Positions 1 to 8,973 of a DNA stretch of 18,692 nucleotides are shown piece after piece. The position numbers and the translations under genes are program-made. Source of the stretch: Sergeia podlipaevii. Lineage: Eukaryota; Euglenozoa; Kinetoplastea; Trypanosomatida; Trypanosomatidae. Each line of letters starts with the position of its first letter. Positions within the stretch are counted from its first letter, which is position 1. Under the pieces are notes generated by a model, which searched no databases, was not told the origin of the DNA, and saw only the letters and a program-made list of their open reading frames with translations. Where the stretch lies: contig JASANZ010001838.1 of NCBI GenBank assembly GCA_030849805.1, positions 1 through 18,692 on the forward strand. Direction: 5' to 3'.

Positions 1-401
1 AGCTGCTGCCATTCTCTGAAAAGTCAATTCTCTGGGACCAATAAATCAATGAAGTAGGGAAGATGGAAGCACACGAGGAAGCAGAGCGAGTGGGATGGTG
101 TTTGGTAGTGTATATGTAGCACATACATTTTTCTTTTAGTTGATATGATTTTTTTTTTTTTGTGAGGATGGGAGTGTGTCTCTTTATCCTCTCTATGTCT
201 TTTTCTCTCCCCTGTTGAAAAATGATGTACCGTGTGAGTATTGGCGCAGGTATTGTATGGTGTGTGTTGTTTTTTATTATTATTATTACTTTACCCAAGA
301 TGTTTGTTTAGTCATGTACAGCAAATATTGATTGAGAAAGGAAGCCAACAGAAAAAAGGGTTGGTAGCATGATGTCCGCATGTGTATGTATCATATAGGC
401 T

Positions 402-430
402 TGTGTGTCACACACACACACACACACACA
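402..430. repeat. TG/CA dinucleotide repeat with self-complementary start
   Basis: A short TGTGTGT stretch (402-408) runs directly into eleven CA units (409-430). The junction is self-complementary, so it can fold into a small hairpin, and alternating purine-pyrimidine DNA of this kind is prone to slippage. A similar CA/TG arrangement occurs at 11970-12001. Confidence 0.85.
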
Positions 431-598
431 GAGCAACAGCAAGAACAAGTGTAAAAACTGAAAGCGAATATTCATCTGTTTCTGTTGATGATTCTTTAAA
501 AGGGAAAAAAGAATATCAATGAGAAACAATGATTTTCTTTTACCCTTCCCCCCCCCCTTTCTTCCGTAGCAGGCATGCAATGGTCTCACTGGAAAAAA

Positions 599-725
599 TT
601 TCACTTTTTTTGTTTTTCTTCCTCAGTCACAATGTCAGTTTGCTTTTTTTTTTCACCTTCTGTTCACTCTATCGCTTCCTATTATTATTATTTGATACTG
701 CTGCTGTTCTCCTTTCAAATGGAAG
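599..725 (+). promoter_or_regulatory. Predicted trans-splice acceptor region for GUF1
   Basis: Several T/C-rich tracts precede the GUF1 start. The strongest ends in AG at 625-626, but a transcript spliced there would carry upstream ATGs at 632 and 719. The AG at 724-725, after the CT-rich run 699-716, would give a 98-base leader with no upstream ATG. An earlier C-rich tract ends in AG at 568-569. Use of 724-725 is inferred from the first-ATG rule; 625-626 would imply an upstream ORF of 40 codons. Confidence 0.45.
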
Positions 726-823
726 CGCACAACAGCACACGAGCACGCAAGTAGTAGACATTAGTCAATCATTTATATATATAAGCAAAGGGGGCTGTCA
801 ACGATAGCATCGTAGCGCCGCGA

Positions 824-3346
824 ATGCTCAGAGGAGTACCTCTAAAACGATACGCTGCACGCCACTCCAGTGGCTGCAGAAGACTTTATCAATGCATCAA
901 AGCGTCGGCTGCTCTTCCGCTGTTGGACTCTCATCACCAAAGCTGCGGTAGTGCTAGCACCTCAGGGCTTCTCTTCTGCTCTTCTCTTTGTGTTTCGCGT
1001 TGCATTTTCAGTAGCAATGGCACCAGCAGTAACGAGAAGGATATTCCGGAGTCACACTATGCTATACCTACTGATACACACACCCTCGTAGGCGCACCGA
1101 AGCCTCTGCCAACCAATCCTGCGGATATCATTGCGTTTAAGAAGAAACTTCTCAGATCCTTTCCACAGCAGTACATCCGCAACGTCAGCGTTGTGGCACA
1201 CGTTGATCACGGTAAGACCACCCTTACTGATGCTCTGCTTAGACGCGCCGGGCTGCTGCCAGCTGACAGCGTCACGGGAACCTTCACAGACCGATTGGCA
1301 GTAGAGAAAGAGCGGGGCATTACGATCAAGGCTCAAACGTGCTCCATCTTTTTGCGTCGACGCGTAGAGAAGGGAAATGAGAAAGAAGAGGAGGAGTATC
1401 TCATCAATCTCATCGATACTCCAGGCCACGTAGACTTCCAGTACGAGGTCTCTCGCAGCCTAAGCGCCTCTGAAGGGGCCACCCTTCTAGTGGACGTGGC
1501 GCAAGGCGTGGAAGCGCAGACCATGGCACAGTTTTACGCATCCCTGGAGCACGAGCTGAGCATTATCCCAGTTCTTACCAAAATGGATAGCGTGCTGACG
1601 GACAACGTCGTCGATAAGGCAATTCAGCAATTGGAAGACAGCACGGGGCTGCTGCGACGAGAGGTGGTGCTCACGAGTGCCAAGTTCAAGGCTGGAATGG
1701 AGAGTGTCTTCCAAGCAATTATTGACCGTGTGCCACCACCAGATGGTGCGGAGGGGTTCTCTGACATGAAGCAGCTGCCCGTCATGCATCCGGACTCGGA
1801 GGAAAGACGCAAAGCTGAGGAGGCACTAGTCCCGCTACGTGCACTGCTTTTTGACTGTTGGACCGCTGAGAGCAGCGGGATGCAGTTTAGCGGCAACGAT
1901 GCAGACGCCGCTGGGACTGTCTCAAGTGGTAAGGGCACTGTTGCGTCCTCGACGTCGACGCCGCATACAATCGGAACTTCCCGCAGCGGGACCCTCAGCA
2001 CCTCCGGCGCGCCACTCGTAGAAGACGGCGTCTACTGCCTTGTGCGTGTCGTGGATGGCACCGTAACACCAGGCGCGATCGTCATTTTTTTCCATTCCAA
2101 GAAGCGCTATGAAGTGCAGGATGTTGGGATCATTCATCCCTCGCTCCACCCCACCGCCGCCCTCACTGCTGGTATGGTGGGGTACGTGTTTCTACCAGGG
2201 CTGAAGCGCTCTGATATTCTCATTGGAGATACGCTCTGCACACTCCCTACAAGGCGGTTTGCGCTGGAGCCCAGCCAGCAACAGCAGCAACAGGTTTCTA
2301 AGGTGGATGAGGAGGTGAATAGTAGTGAAAGCAGCAGCAGTGCCAACAAGGGCATTGTATATGTTCGTCCAATCCCTGGCTTCAAGCAGGTGCAGCCCGT
2401 TGTATTCGCCGGCTTCTATCCCGACGAAGGCGACCGCATTTTCAACTTGCGTGAGGCAGTAGACATGCTCTGCATCAACGATCCCTCCGTCACTGTAGAG
2501 TCTCTTCAGTGTCAGGCACTCGGTGCGGGGCTGCAGCTTGGGTTTCTTGGCTTGCTGCACATGCAGGTCTTCAAGGAGCGCCTTCTTGCTGAGTTTGGCC
2601 AGTCTGTGTTGGTCACTCCTCCGCAGGTGCAGTATATGTGCGTCGATGCCAGCTGTGATCTTGACGACGCAACGGAACGCAAGGTGTTGACGGTGAACAA
2701 CTGGCGCTGGCCACATGAAGGCGTTGGTGCATACTTTGAGCCTGTCGTTCACGCGACGGTGGTGACCCCCAAGGAGTACTTCAATGAGATCAATAAATCA
2801 GCGCTCACAAACTTCCGTGGAGAACAAGAAGATATGCGCGTGATCGATGACGCACGCATTTTGGTGCGCTACCGCATGCCCCTTGCCGACCTCGCCCGGG
2901 GCTTCTTTTCAGTTGTGAAGAGTTCCTCGCATGGGTACGCCACACTTGACTACGACGACGCTGTGTACGTTCCTGCTGACCTCGTCAAGCTTGACATTGT
3001 CATCAACAAGGCGCGTATTTCCGCTCTTTCTATCATCTGCCCTAGGCATGAGGCTATCCAGCACGGGAAGCGTATCATCTCCTCTTTAAAAGACAGCCTC
3101 ACTCGCTCCTCTGTTGACCTCCCTATTCAAGCCATGGTGGGTGCCAAAATTGTTGGCCGCGAGACGGTGAAGGCGTACAAGAAGGATGTGACGGCGAAGA
3201 TTCACGCCGGTGACATCTCACGCAAGCAGAAGAAGTGGAACGATCAGAAGAAGGGAAAAGATCGTATGGCGAGGCGCAGCTTCGGTACCGTGACGCTTGA
3301 CCAGAACGTGCTCGCAGCTGCCATGGGTGCCTCCACGATGAAGTAG
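824..3346 (+). CDS. GUF1: Mitochondrial elongation factor 4 (GUF1/LepA family GTPase)
   Basis: 840-residue translation GTPase of the EF4/LepA/GUF1 family, which binds ribosomes and is thought to help mitochondrial translation. The N-terminus is basic and Arg/Ser-rich ([15 protein letters not shown]), as expected for mitochondrial import. GTPase motifs: P-loop AHVDHGKTT at 125-133, switch I ERGIT at 163-167, DTPGHVDF at 198-205 with the catalytic-type His 202, G4 as TKMD at 252-255 instead of the usual NKxD, and TSAK at 284-287. The LepA-specific parts follow: [15 protein letters not shown] near 573-587, the domain IV motif [11 protein letters not shown] at 700-710, and a C-terminal domain with GDISRKQK near 796-803. 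It is longer than the roughly 650 residues usual for GUF1 because of the leader and two low-complexity inserts (about 350-398, Ser/Thr/Gly-rich; about 482-508, with six Gln). The ATG at 824 is the first in frame and encodes the targeting signal. Family assignment is secure. Confidence 0.96.
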   Translation: MLRGVPLKRYAARHSSGCRRLYQCIKASAALPLLDSHHQSCGSASTSGLLFCSSLCVSRCIFSSNGTSSNEKDIPESHYAIPTDTHTLVGAPKPLPTNPADIIAFKKKLLRSFPQQYIRNVSVVAHVDHGKTTLTDALLRRAGLLPADSVTGTFTDRLAVEKERGITIKAQTCSIFLRRRVEKGNEKEEEEYLINLIDTPGHVDFQYEVSRSLSASEGATLLVDVAQGVEAQTMAQFYASLEHELSIIPVLTKMDSVLTDNVVDKAIQQLEDSTGLLRREVVLTSAKFKAGMESVFQAIIDRVPPPDGAEGFSDMKQLPVMHPDSEERRKAEEALVPLRALLFDCWTAESSGMQFSGNDADAAGTVSSGKGTVASSTSTPHTIGTSRSGTLSTSGAPLVEDGVYCLVRVVDGTVTPGAIVIFFHSKKRYEVQDVGIIHPSLHPTAALTAGMVGYVFLPGLKRSDILIGDTLCTLPTRRFALEPSQQQQQQVSKVDEEVNSSESSSSANKGIVYVRPIPGFKQVQPVVFAGFYPDEGDRIFNLREAVDMLCINDPSVTVESLQCQALGAGLQLGFLGLLHMQVFKERLLAEFGQSVLVTPPQVQYMCVDASCDLDDATERKVLTVNNWRWPHEGVGAYFEPVVHATVVTPKEYFNEINKSALTNFRGEQEDMRVIDDARILVRYRMPLADLARGFFSVVKSSSHGYATLDYDDAVYVPADLVKLDIVINKARISALSIICPRHEAIQHGKRIISSLKDSLTRSSVDLPIQAMVGAKIVGRETVKAYKKDVTAKIHAGDISRKQKKWNDQKKGKDRMARRSFGTVTLDQNVLAAAMGASTMK

Positions 3347-3745
3347 TCTTGTGTCTTGTTGGTGTAAGTGCGCGTTTGAAATGTGACAAGGGAGTTTGGC
3401 CAGTTTGGATAAGGTTGTTCTTCTTTTTTCTGGCCTGGAGGGCCCATCATCTTTACATGCTAATAAATGTTAGAGAAGGAGGAACTGTAAATTATTATTG
3501 TATCATTAAACTGAAGCGTTTTGATAAAGTGTCGCTATACGTGCGTGCGCGGTGTAGACAAGCAATTTTTTCGCTTTTTTTGTGTGTCTTTGCATTATTT
3601 CAATCTTTACTTGTATCATTAGTGTTCTTCTCTCTTTACTTCGCCATCTTTGTGTTTACACGTATTTAGCACGTTGCAAGGATTTTGTGCACACTCTTTC
3701 TTATATCAAACACCCGTAACCTACCAAACTTTTTACTTTCCAATC
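3347..3745. other. Spacer between GUF1 and IF1
   Basis: The first part is G/T-rich 3' UTR-like sequence after the GUF1 stop. The second half, from about 3560, is T-rich and leads into the IF1 splice acceptor. No gene or structured RNA was recognised. Confidence 0.7.
3623..3669 (+). promoter_or_regulatory. Predicted trans-splice acceptor for IF1
   Basis: A T/C-rich tract ends in AG at 3668-3669, giving a 76-base leader with no ATG before the start at 3746. A second acceptor is possible at 3621-3622. Confidence 0.55.
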
Positions 3746-4093
3746 ATGCAGCGTTTCTGCCTTCCTGCACGCCGCCTCGTGGTTGCGTACACCGCAGCCG
3801 CAGCCACCTCCGTGCGTTTCCCCTCCACCAAGTACAGCAAAAAGGTCAGCGAGAGGGCCGACCTTGAGGATGAGCGCTGGCTGGAGGCTGAGATGGATGA
3901 GAACATCAACGGCCCTGAGGAGCGCTACGCTCATCAGCTCGAGATGGAGCGCATCAAGAACATGATCGCGGCAATGGGCAAGGAGCACTCCGAGAAGCTC
4001 GAGGATGCCAAGAAGGAGCGTAATAAGGAAATCGACGCCCTGAAGGGTCAGATCAAGACGCTCGAGAGTCGTATCAAGAATCTCCAGAAGTAA
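3746..4093 (+). CDS. IF1: Mitochondrial F1-ATPase inhibitor protein (IF1)
   Basis: 115-residue protein of the ATPase inhibitor IF1 family, which binds the catalytic F1 head of mitochondrial ATP synthase and blocks ATP hydrolysis when the membrane potential falls. The start is basic and hydroxylated, with residues 1 to about 28 looking like a cleavable matrix-targeting signal (MQRFCLPARRLVVAYTAAAA). Residues 40-70 match the IF1 inhibitory segment: acidic residues followed by EERYAHQLEMERI, comparable with the conserved EERY helix of animal IF1. Residues 72-115 are a charged heptad-like helix expected to form the dimerising coiled coil. The open frame extends upstream, but 3746 is the first ATG. 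Codon choice is strongly G/C-ending (AAG, GAG, ATC), suggesting high expression. In Trypanosoma brucei IF1 is known to be stage-regulated; palindromes in the 3' flank (4169-4205) could be relevant here, but that is speculation. Confidence 0.88.
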   Translation: MQRFCLPARRLVVAYTAAAATSVRFPSTKYSKKVSERADLEDERWLEAEMDENINGPEERYAHQLEMERIKNMIAAMGKEHSEKLEDAKKERNKEIDALKGQIKTLESRIKNLQK

Positions 4094-4191
4094 GAGATAC
4101 CTCCCCGTCCCCTCAATGCATGGGAACTAACGTACAACTTTTTTAAAAAAATTCCGTGCTTTTTGATGATTGATCAATGGTCCGTGTGCGT

Positions 4192-4205
4192 GTGATGATC
4201 ATCAC
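4192..4205. repeat. 14-base perfect palindrome followed by T-run
   Basis: GTGATGATCATCAC is its own reverse complement and is followed by six T. A 10-base palindrome, ATTGATCAAT, lies just before it at 4169-4178. As RNA each could form only a short hairpin. It lies about 100 bases past the IF1 stop. Confidence 0.75.
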
Positions 4206-5109
4206 TTTTTTCTATATTGTACGTTCTTTTTACATAGTCCAAAACGAACGTGATGAGCAATGGCAAGACTATTATTATTACCCAATAATTTATTGCGATT
4301 TAGTACGCTACAAACCAAATACAAACAAACAAATATGAAGAGAGAAGAACAAAGACGGAGAACAAAACCAAACAAACCAAAGCAAAAAAGAAGAGGAGGC
4401 AAACTGCTCTTTTTTTTGTGATAGGAATGAAAGCAGAAATTTCCACTAGGTATGATGAGATTTATATAGATAGTGAATAGCACGAAGGATGAGCAAGGCG
4501 AAACATCGGAGCAAAAAGAAGAAAAAAAAAGCGTAGATGGTCATCTCGCCATGAAGCCTTTTTCTTTTTCACTCTTGTGGAGAGGTGCTTCACCGTGCGT
4601 GCGCTCATCGTCATTAGCCCCCTTCTCCTTTAAAAAAAAACTTGGCAGGGTCTTATTATTTATTTACCAAGTAGCTCTCTTCGTTTCGCTTCTTTCTCTG
4701 TGCGACTGATGCACTATACACACGCACAATCGCTCCCCCGCGCTCACTCATTATTATTATTATTTTCATTTTATATACATGCTTCTCAAATTGAACATGT
4801 GCTTGCCGTTGTTATTGTTTTGCTTTTCGCAACATTCTGTTTTTATTTCTTCTGCTGTTGACGAATGCTTAGAAAGTACTTCTTTCTTCATCTATTTTCT
4901 CTTTTACTTCTTTCCAGTGTTGTTTTATAGCATCAACACTTTTTTTTTTCAAGAGAGAAGGGGAAGGAGAGGATCACGCAATAATGTGTAGTATGTGGAG
5001 GGGGTTTTGGTGCAGAGAAGTGACTGAGCCTCCGTATCTTGTCTCTTGCCTTCATAGTACGTGCTTTCATCATATTCCATAGATATATGTCGATTTCTTT
5101 TTTTTTTTT

Positions 5110-5139
5110 AGCAGCAGCAGCAGCAGTAGTAGTAGTAGC
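5110..5139. repeat. Compound AGC/AGT trinucleotide microsatellite
   Basis: Five AGC units are followed by four AGT units and a final AGC, directly after a run of T. Because each unit carries an AG behind a pyrimidine tract, the repeat offers a series of possible splice acceptors; whether any is used is unknown. Confidence 0.85.
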
Positions 5140-5266
5140 AAGAAAGGGCACAAACAAAAAGAAAACATTTTGAACATTCGAGTTTATGAAGAGTTAGTGT
5201 GGCTTTGCATTGCAGGATGCATAGGATATATGTTAATGTCTCAAATAGAGTGATTCTGTTACTTTT

Positions 5267-5349
5267 GTCTAATCTTTTCTTGACCCTTTTGCTTTCTCCT
5301 TTCCTTCCTTTTTTTTAATTCCTGTTTTCTACACATCATTATTCCGCAG
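5267..5349 (+). promoter_or_regulatory. Predicted trans-splice acceptor for the 5486 gene
   Basis: A long T/C-rich tract ends in CAG with AG at 5348-5349. The resulting 136-base leader is A-rich, contains no ATG, and first reaches one at 5486. Confidence 0.6.
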
Positions 5350-5485
5350 GGAGCAGCCAACAACAAGAACAATAATAAGAACAAGAAGAATACGATTGCA
5401 TAGTGCGCGATTGTGCAAGCAGCCGGCTAACTACAAACATAAATTAGAAATTAGAGTGTACTTCGTGCCTCCTCGTATTCATCGC

Positions 5486-8400
5486 ATGACGACGACGACA
5501 GCAATAAGCACAGCTGCTGAGGCGCTGTATCTCTCCGCATGGCATGGTGTCTTCTTTTCTCAGTGCCTCCACGCAAGTACAGTTGCACACTCCTCCTTCT
5601 CGTGCGCTGCTGCTACTGCTTCGGTACGCGTACTTGATCTCTTGAGCCTAGTAGGCTATAGCACCGCTGGCGAATGGGCGGCAAAGCTTGAGGCCGATCC
5701 AGCGGCTGTGGCGGTCGCACAGGAAGAACTGAGAAAGTGTCAGCGGCAAGATCATTCAGAACGCCATCAAGGGTGGCAGCAACAGTTTCAGCTTGAGTGC
5801 GCTGCTGTGCTCAGCGAAAGTGGAAAGTCACTTCTTGACGTGCTTGCAGCATGCAGAGAAGAGGAGGCGGCGCACCTGGCAAACGATCATATTTTTGGCC
5901 AGTTAGCGGGAGCTCTCCTGGGCGACAGCAAGTACGCTAACTCCCCGTCTTCCTTGCCGTTTCTCTTTGGCTTTGAACCTGGCAACAGCAGCAGCAGTGC
6001 GGCACAGATTGCACTGTGGCGCGAGGCTGCCCTCTACTCTTCTTTGGCGCTCTCGAGTAGCTTTGTGACTCTCAGCCCACTTGCCAGGCTGCTGGTTGCA
6101 TATGTCACACAAGACGATGACGCCCTCGTCACCGCGCTGGATCAGGCTGAGGCACAAGCTGCATCGCCAGGCAACAGCGCTCAGGTGGACAAGAAAGGGA
6201 GCACCACCGAGATGAGGGTGCGTGGTGTGATAGCTGGTATTGTGGCATACGCCCTGCAGAGCGCACGCTGTGCACCACGGGCTGTGGCAGAGGCTTTGGA
6301 ACGGCTCACCAATGGGGAAGAAGAGCCTGGTAACAGCAGCAGCTGCTGCTGCGCAGGTGCATGTGCGGTGTCTCGTGTGTCTGTCACACCCGCACCGGAG
6401 AAACAGGATGCGGCGCTGGTGACCTCGGCTGCGTTGCTGCTGGCACGGTTTGTGAAGGAGTGTGGAGAGTACGAACGTGCGATGAAGCGCACTTCATCGA
6501 CCCCATCTGCGCCAAGCAGTCACGCTACTCCCTCCTTGGAAGTCCTGGCAGCTACTGAAGTCATTCATGTTGTACAAGAACTTCTTTTCACTGTCGTCCT
6601 TGGCGATGGCACAGGGAAAGCGATGACAAACAGGCCTAAAGGCGTCAATACTGCCGCAGCCATCTCGCCGGCATTGTCCCTGATGATGATCACGCAACGC
6701 GGCTTGATCCTTGCTGAGGCAGATGCTCTCACTCAGACCCTTCTCCCAGCACTGCTGCAGCAACTGGGATTGGAATGGCCGTGGTCAGAGACGCTCCGCC
6801 ACTGTCGCTCGCTGGACCGTCTTCAGCAGACGCCTCAGCCACTTCCTGCAGGTACCCTGACGCCGCCTCTCTATGTCACGTGGAGTAGTCGCCTGTTGAT
6901 GGACACCATCCTTCTTGCGCTGGCTCCACGTACATACGGAGAGCGGCTTCAGCACTGTCTCCCAGGCTCGTACGATCGTTTGTTGGAGGCCTTGGACTTG
7001 CTTCCCGCGCAGACACCGCAAGGTGGGGCTGAGGGGGATGGTGGGTTGGCAGCAGCAACAGCCATGCGACAGTCAAATCTGTTTCATTTTCCTGCGTACT
7101 ACCGAGAAGTGGGTGAAGAGGTGGTGCAGCACCTGGAGCGAGTCGGCTTGGGCGGGCTGCGCGCTGACAGCGTCGAGCAGGTCCTGAGGCTGGCTGCGGG
7201 CAAGTTCCCAATGATCGTGCGACTGAGGGCTCGAGCACCAGAGAAGGAGGGCAGGGCGGAGCACGAAGAAGATGAAAAGGCCGCAGAGCAGGACGCGGTA
7301 GAGCCAAGCGCGAAGCGGGCAAGGCACTCACGCTATCCACTGACGCGAGAGCGGGTCGAGGCGCTTGAATGGCGCTACCTCGGTGAGGTGCTACTCGCTG
7401 CCATCATTGTACATACACAGCTTCAAGTGCCCAGCCACGTGCAGCAGACAGTGCGTGTTCTCGCGCCGCTTTTTGTGAAGATTGCAATGAAACTGCGCGA
7501 GCTTGAGGGAGCAACGGGGGTTGCTGTGTCACCGCTAACTATGCCTGACAATCAAGGCGGCATCATACAGCTTCCCGTTTTTACAGGAGAGGCAAAGCTC
7601 CTTATGGATGAGATTGGGTATCAGTTCTACACACTGGAATGGCTTCCCGCTGTGGCCCGCGTCTATCATGCAGCAGAGATGAACAAAGGCAAGAAGACAG
7701 GATCAGGGACTGGATTACTAGGCGCAAACATGCCCTACTCGGTGTGGGCGGCTGTGGCTCATCACATGGAGCTACACCTTAAAGGCACCCCGCTCGGAAG
7801 CAGCGGAGATGCCTCCAGTCGCCATCCCGCAGGTCCACGTGCAGGCCTCGTTGTTCCCTCTATAGATGGCAATGGAGTTTCTCTTGAAAAGGGTGGTGCT
7901 GATAGTGCTGAGGCGAGTGCGGCGACGTGGCGACGCACAGAGCGCTTTCTGCGCGGCCTGCTTGAAAGCTGCTTCCTTGACTCACGTAGCTCCTCTTGTG
8001 ACTTTGAGGGCATGTTGGCGGTTGTCGCCACTGGTCGAGCGGCAGGTCCTGCTCTGGCAGCTGCTCGTGACGAGGGTCGCACTCTCTCTGCTGATGCTAT
8101 CAGTCGGCGCATCCCGCCGCGAGTGTGGAGTGACTTTTGGGAGGCCAATAGTGACGAGGACACTGCTATATCGAGAGATGAAACGGCGATCCGCAGTTTG
8201 GTGAAATCCCTTCTGAGTTATGGCAGCTCCTCCTTTGAGGGTGCAATAGAGGCGCATGATTTCATGCTGACAGTGCTGCAGACCTTTCTGGCCGGCTCTA
8301 CGAACAGTTTTGCTGTTAGCGTGGGACTCGAGCTGAAGGCGAGCGTCTCATCAGCGCGTCTCATGGAAGCGGCACGAAAGTGGTGTGGAGCAGCAGCTGG

Positions 8401-8848
8401 GTCACCTGCTGATCGCAGCCGAGTGGACATGCTCCTTCAACAAGGCGGGGCAGCAGCGCCTGGAGATAAAGCGGCCTCTTTGAATGCCTTGGCGCGAGTC
8501 TTCAACAGCTGTACCTTTGATGCTGCTCCCCTTGCCCGCCACGTGCTTCGTCGCGTCCCTGCACGTTTGCTTGAAAAGATGAAGGCCCGGCAGCTGCAGA
8601 GCACTGAACTCACTGCGCAACTGCGGAAGCTCAAGATAGACGCCGGCGTTACCACCAGCAGTAGCAGCAATGGACTTGCACCTGTAGACCCGCTTTTAGC
8701 ATATCAATGGTCCCAGTGGAAGGACCTTCTCCGTATTGTGTCGCTCTTGCCTGACCAAGGTGCCAACCATACGGGGTTGACGCCTCCTCCCCACACCGCG
8801 GAGCAGTGGCTCTGGTTTTCGCCGTACACAGCTGTTGAGATCAACTGA
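5486..8848 (+). CDS. Hypothetical large alanine-rich helical protein
   Basis: 1120 residues from the first ATG (MTTTTAISTAAEALYLSAWH); the frame is open 90 bases further upstream but has no ATG there. I do not recognise the family. The protein is rich in Ala, Leu and Glu in long amphipathic stretches (for example around 110-190, 250-275 and 540-585), which suggests an all-helical, possibly HEAT/ARM-like scaffold, but no clear repeat unit is seen. No signal peptide or convincing membrane segment. A charged linker at about 585-616 is acidic and then ends in AKRARHSR, a plausible nuclear localisation signal. Three low-complexity inserts share PGNS (near 166, 229 and 282), the last followed by a Cys-rich stretch SSSCCCAGAC. 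The C-terminus is Trp-rich (WSQWKDLL, then AEQWLWFSPY) and looks conserved in style. The uninterrupted length and normal codon use make it a real gene; a nuclear scaffold subunit is one possibility only. Confidence 0.85.
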   Translation: MTTTTAISTAAEALYLSAWHGVFFSQCLHASTVAHSSFSCAAATASVRVLDLLSLVGYSTAGEWAAKLEADPAAVAVAQEELRKCQRQDHSERHQGWQQQFQLECAAVLSESGKSLLDVLAACREEEAAHLANDHIFGQLAGALLGDSKYANSPSSLPFLFGFEPGNSSSSAAQIALWREAALYSSLALSSSFVTLSPLARLLVAYVTQDDDALVTALDQAEAQAASPGNSAQVDKKGSTTEMRVRGVIAGIVAYALQSARCAPRAVAEALERLTNGEEEPGNSSSCCCAGACAVSRVSVTPAPEKQDAALVTSAALLLARFVKECGEYERAMKRTSSTPSAPSSHATPSLEVLAATEVIHVVQELLFTVVLGDGTGKAMTNRPKGVNTAAAISPALSLMMITQRGLILAEADALTQTLLPALLQQLGLEWPWSETLRHCRSLDRLQQTPQPLPAGTLTPPLYVTWSSRLLMDTILLALAPRTYGERLQHCLPGSYDRLLEALDLLPAQTPQGGAEGDGGLAAATAMRQSNLFHFPAYYREVGEEVVQHLERVGLGGLRADSVEQVLRLAAGKFPMIVRLRARAPEKEGRAEHEEDEKAAEQDAVEPSAKRARHSRYPLTRERVEALEWRYLGEVLLAAIIVHTQLQVPSHVQQTVRVLAPLFVKIAMKLRELEGATGVAVSPLTMPDNQGGIIQLPVFTGEAKLLMDEIGYQFYTLEWLPAVARVYHAAEMNKGKKTGSGTGLLGANMPYSVWAAVAHHMELHLKGTPLGSSGDASSRHPAGPRAGLVVPSIDGNGVSLEKGGADSAEASAATWRRTERFLRGLLESCFLDSRSSSCDFEGMLAVVATGRAAGPALAAARDEGRTLSADAISRRIPPRVWSDFWEANSDEDTAISRDETAIRSLVKSLLSYGSSSFEGAIEAHDFMLTVLQTFLAGSTNSFAVSVGLELKASVSSARLMEAARKWCGAAAGSPADRSRVDMLLQQGGAAAPGDKAASLNALARVFNSCTFDAAPLARHVLRRVPARLLEKMKARQLQSTELTAQLRKLKIDAGVTTSSSSNGLAPVDPLLAYQWSQWKDLLRIVSLLPDQGANHTGLTPPPHTAEQWLWFSPYTAVEIN
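6334..6351. repeat. CAG/CTG palindrome inside the coding region
   Basis: Three CAG units directly followed by three CTG units form an 18-base perfect palindrome, encoding the Ser-to-Cys switch SSSCCC in the low-complexity insert of the 5486 gene. Confidence 0.8.
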
Positions 8849-8973
8849 TTTACGCTTTAAAGATGGTTAGTGGTTGTAAGTAACGAAGCGCGCTTATCCT
8901 GTTCCTCCAAGTAGCGGCATAAACAAACGAAGATGCAACCTCTCTTTACTGCAAAGGGAAAAACAAATTTGTT

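Larger units (their letters stand above)
1..823. other. Spacer / 3' flank of upstream gene
   Basis: No gene supported. The first ~300 bases are G/T-rich, as in the 3' flank of the GUF1 gene, and are probably the 3' UTR of a + strand gene lying to the left. The extreme left may contain its last codons: the frame starting at base 3 reads to a TAA at 42-44 (ending SILWDQ) and the frame starting at base 1 reads to a TAG at 55-57; nothing seen decides between them. The rest is low complexity: poly-T runs, TTA-type microsatellites near 277-291 and 681-694, a CA repeat, and the polypyrimidine region before GUF1. Confidence 0.6.
4094..5485. other. Long gene-poor spacer
   Basis: At 1392 bases this is the longest spacer here. 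It begins with the IF1 3' flank (palindromes 4169-4178 and 4192-4205). It then has an A-rich, T-poor block about 4310-4410 that reverses the usual T-rich bias, TTA repeats near 4749-4763, a strong T/C tract ending in AG at 4916-4917, a poly-T plus AGC/AGT microsatellite (5090-5139), and the acceptor for the next gene at 5349. Short open frames exist: 4551-4709 (52 codons, hydrophobic end), 4779-4991 (T-rich, very hydrophobic) and 4984-5082 (32 codons, four Cys). None has enough support to be called a gene. Confidence 0.6.

Noticed and set aside
409..430. CA repeat as part of a CRISPR or telomere-like array
   Set aside because: It is a simple dinucleotide microsatellite with no spacers and no hexamer unit.
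2192..2752. 186-codon - strand frame inside GUF1
   Set aside because: Antisense shadow of conserved LepA domains, with no recognisable protein.
4192..4211. Palindrome plus T-run as a bacterial-type terminator
   Set aside because: The genome is eukaryotic with polycistronic transcription, so such terminators are not expected.
4202..4483. 93-codon hydrophobic - strand frame
   Set aside because: It begins at GTG and lacks a proper ATG start; its hydrophobicity comes from an A-rich + strand block.
4779..4991. 70-codon + strand hydrophobic ORF
   Set aside because: Most of it is a translation of T-rich polypyrimidine tracts, and it crosses a likely splice acceptor at 4917.
5396..5485. Upstream extension of the 5486 gene, and similar extensions at 3650, 9152, 12291 and 14245
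   Set aside because: These begin at TTG or GTG, which are not expected starts in a kinetoplastid, and no in-frame ATG occurs before the chosen ones; several also run into the splice acceptor.
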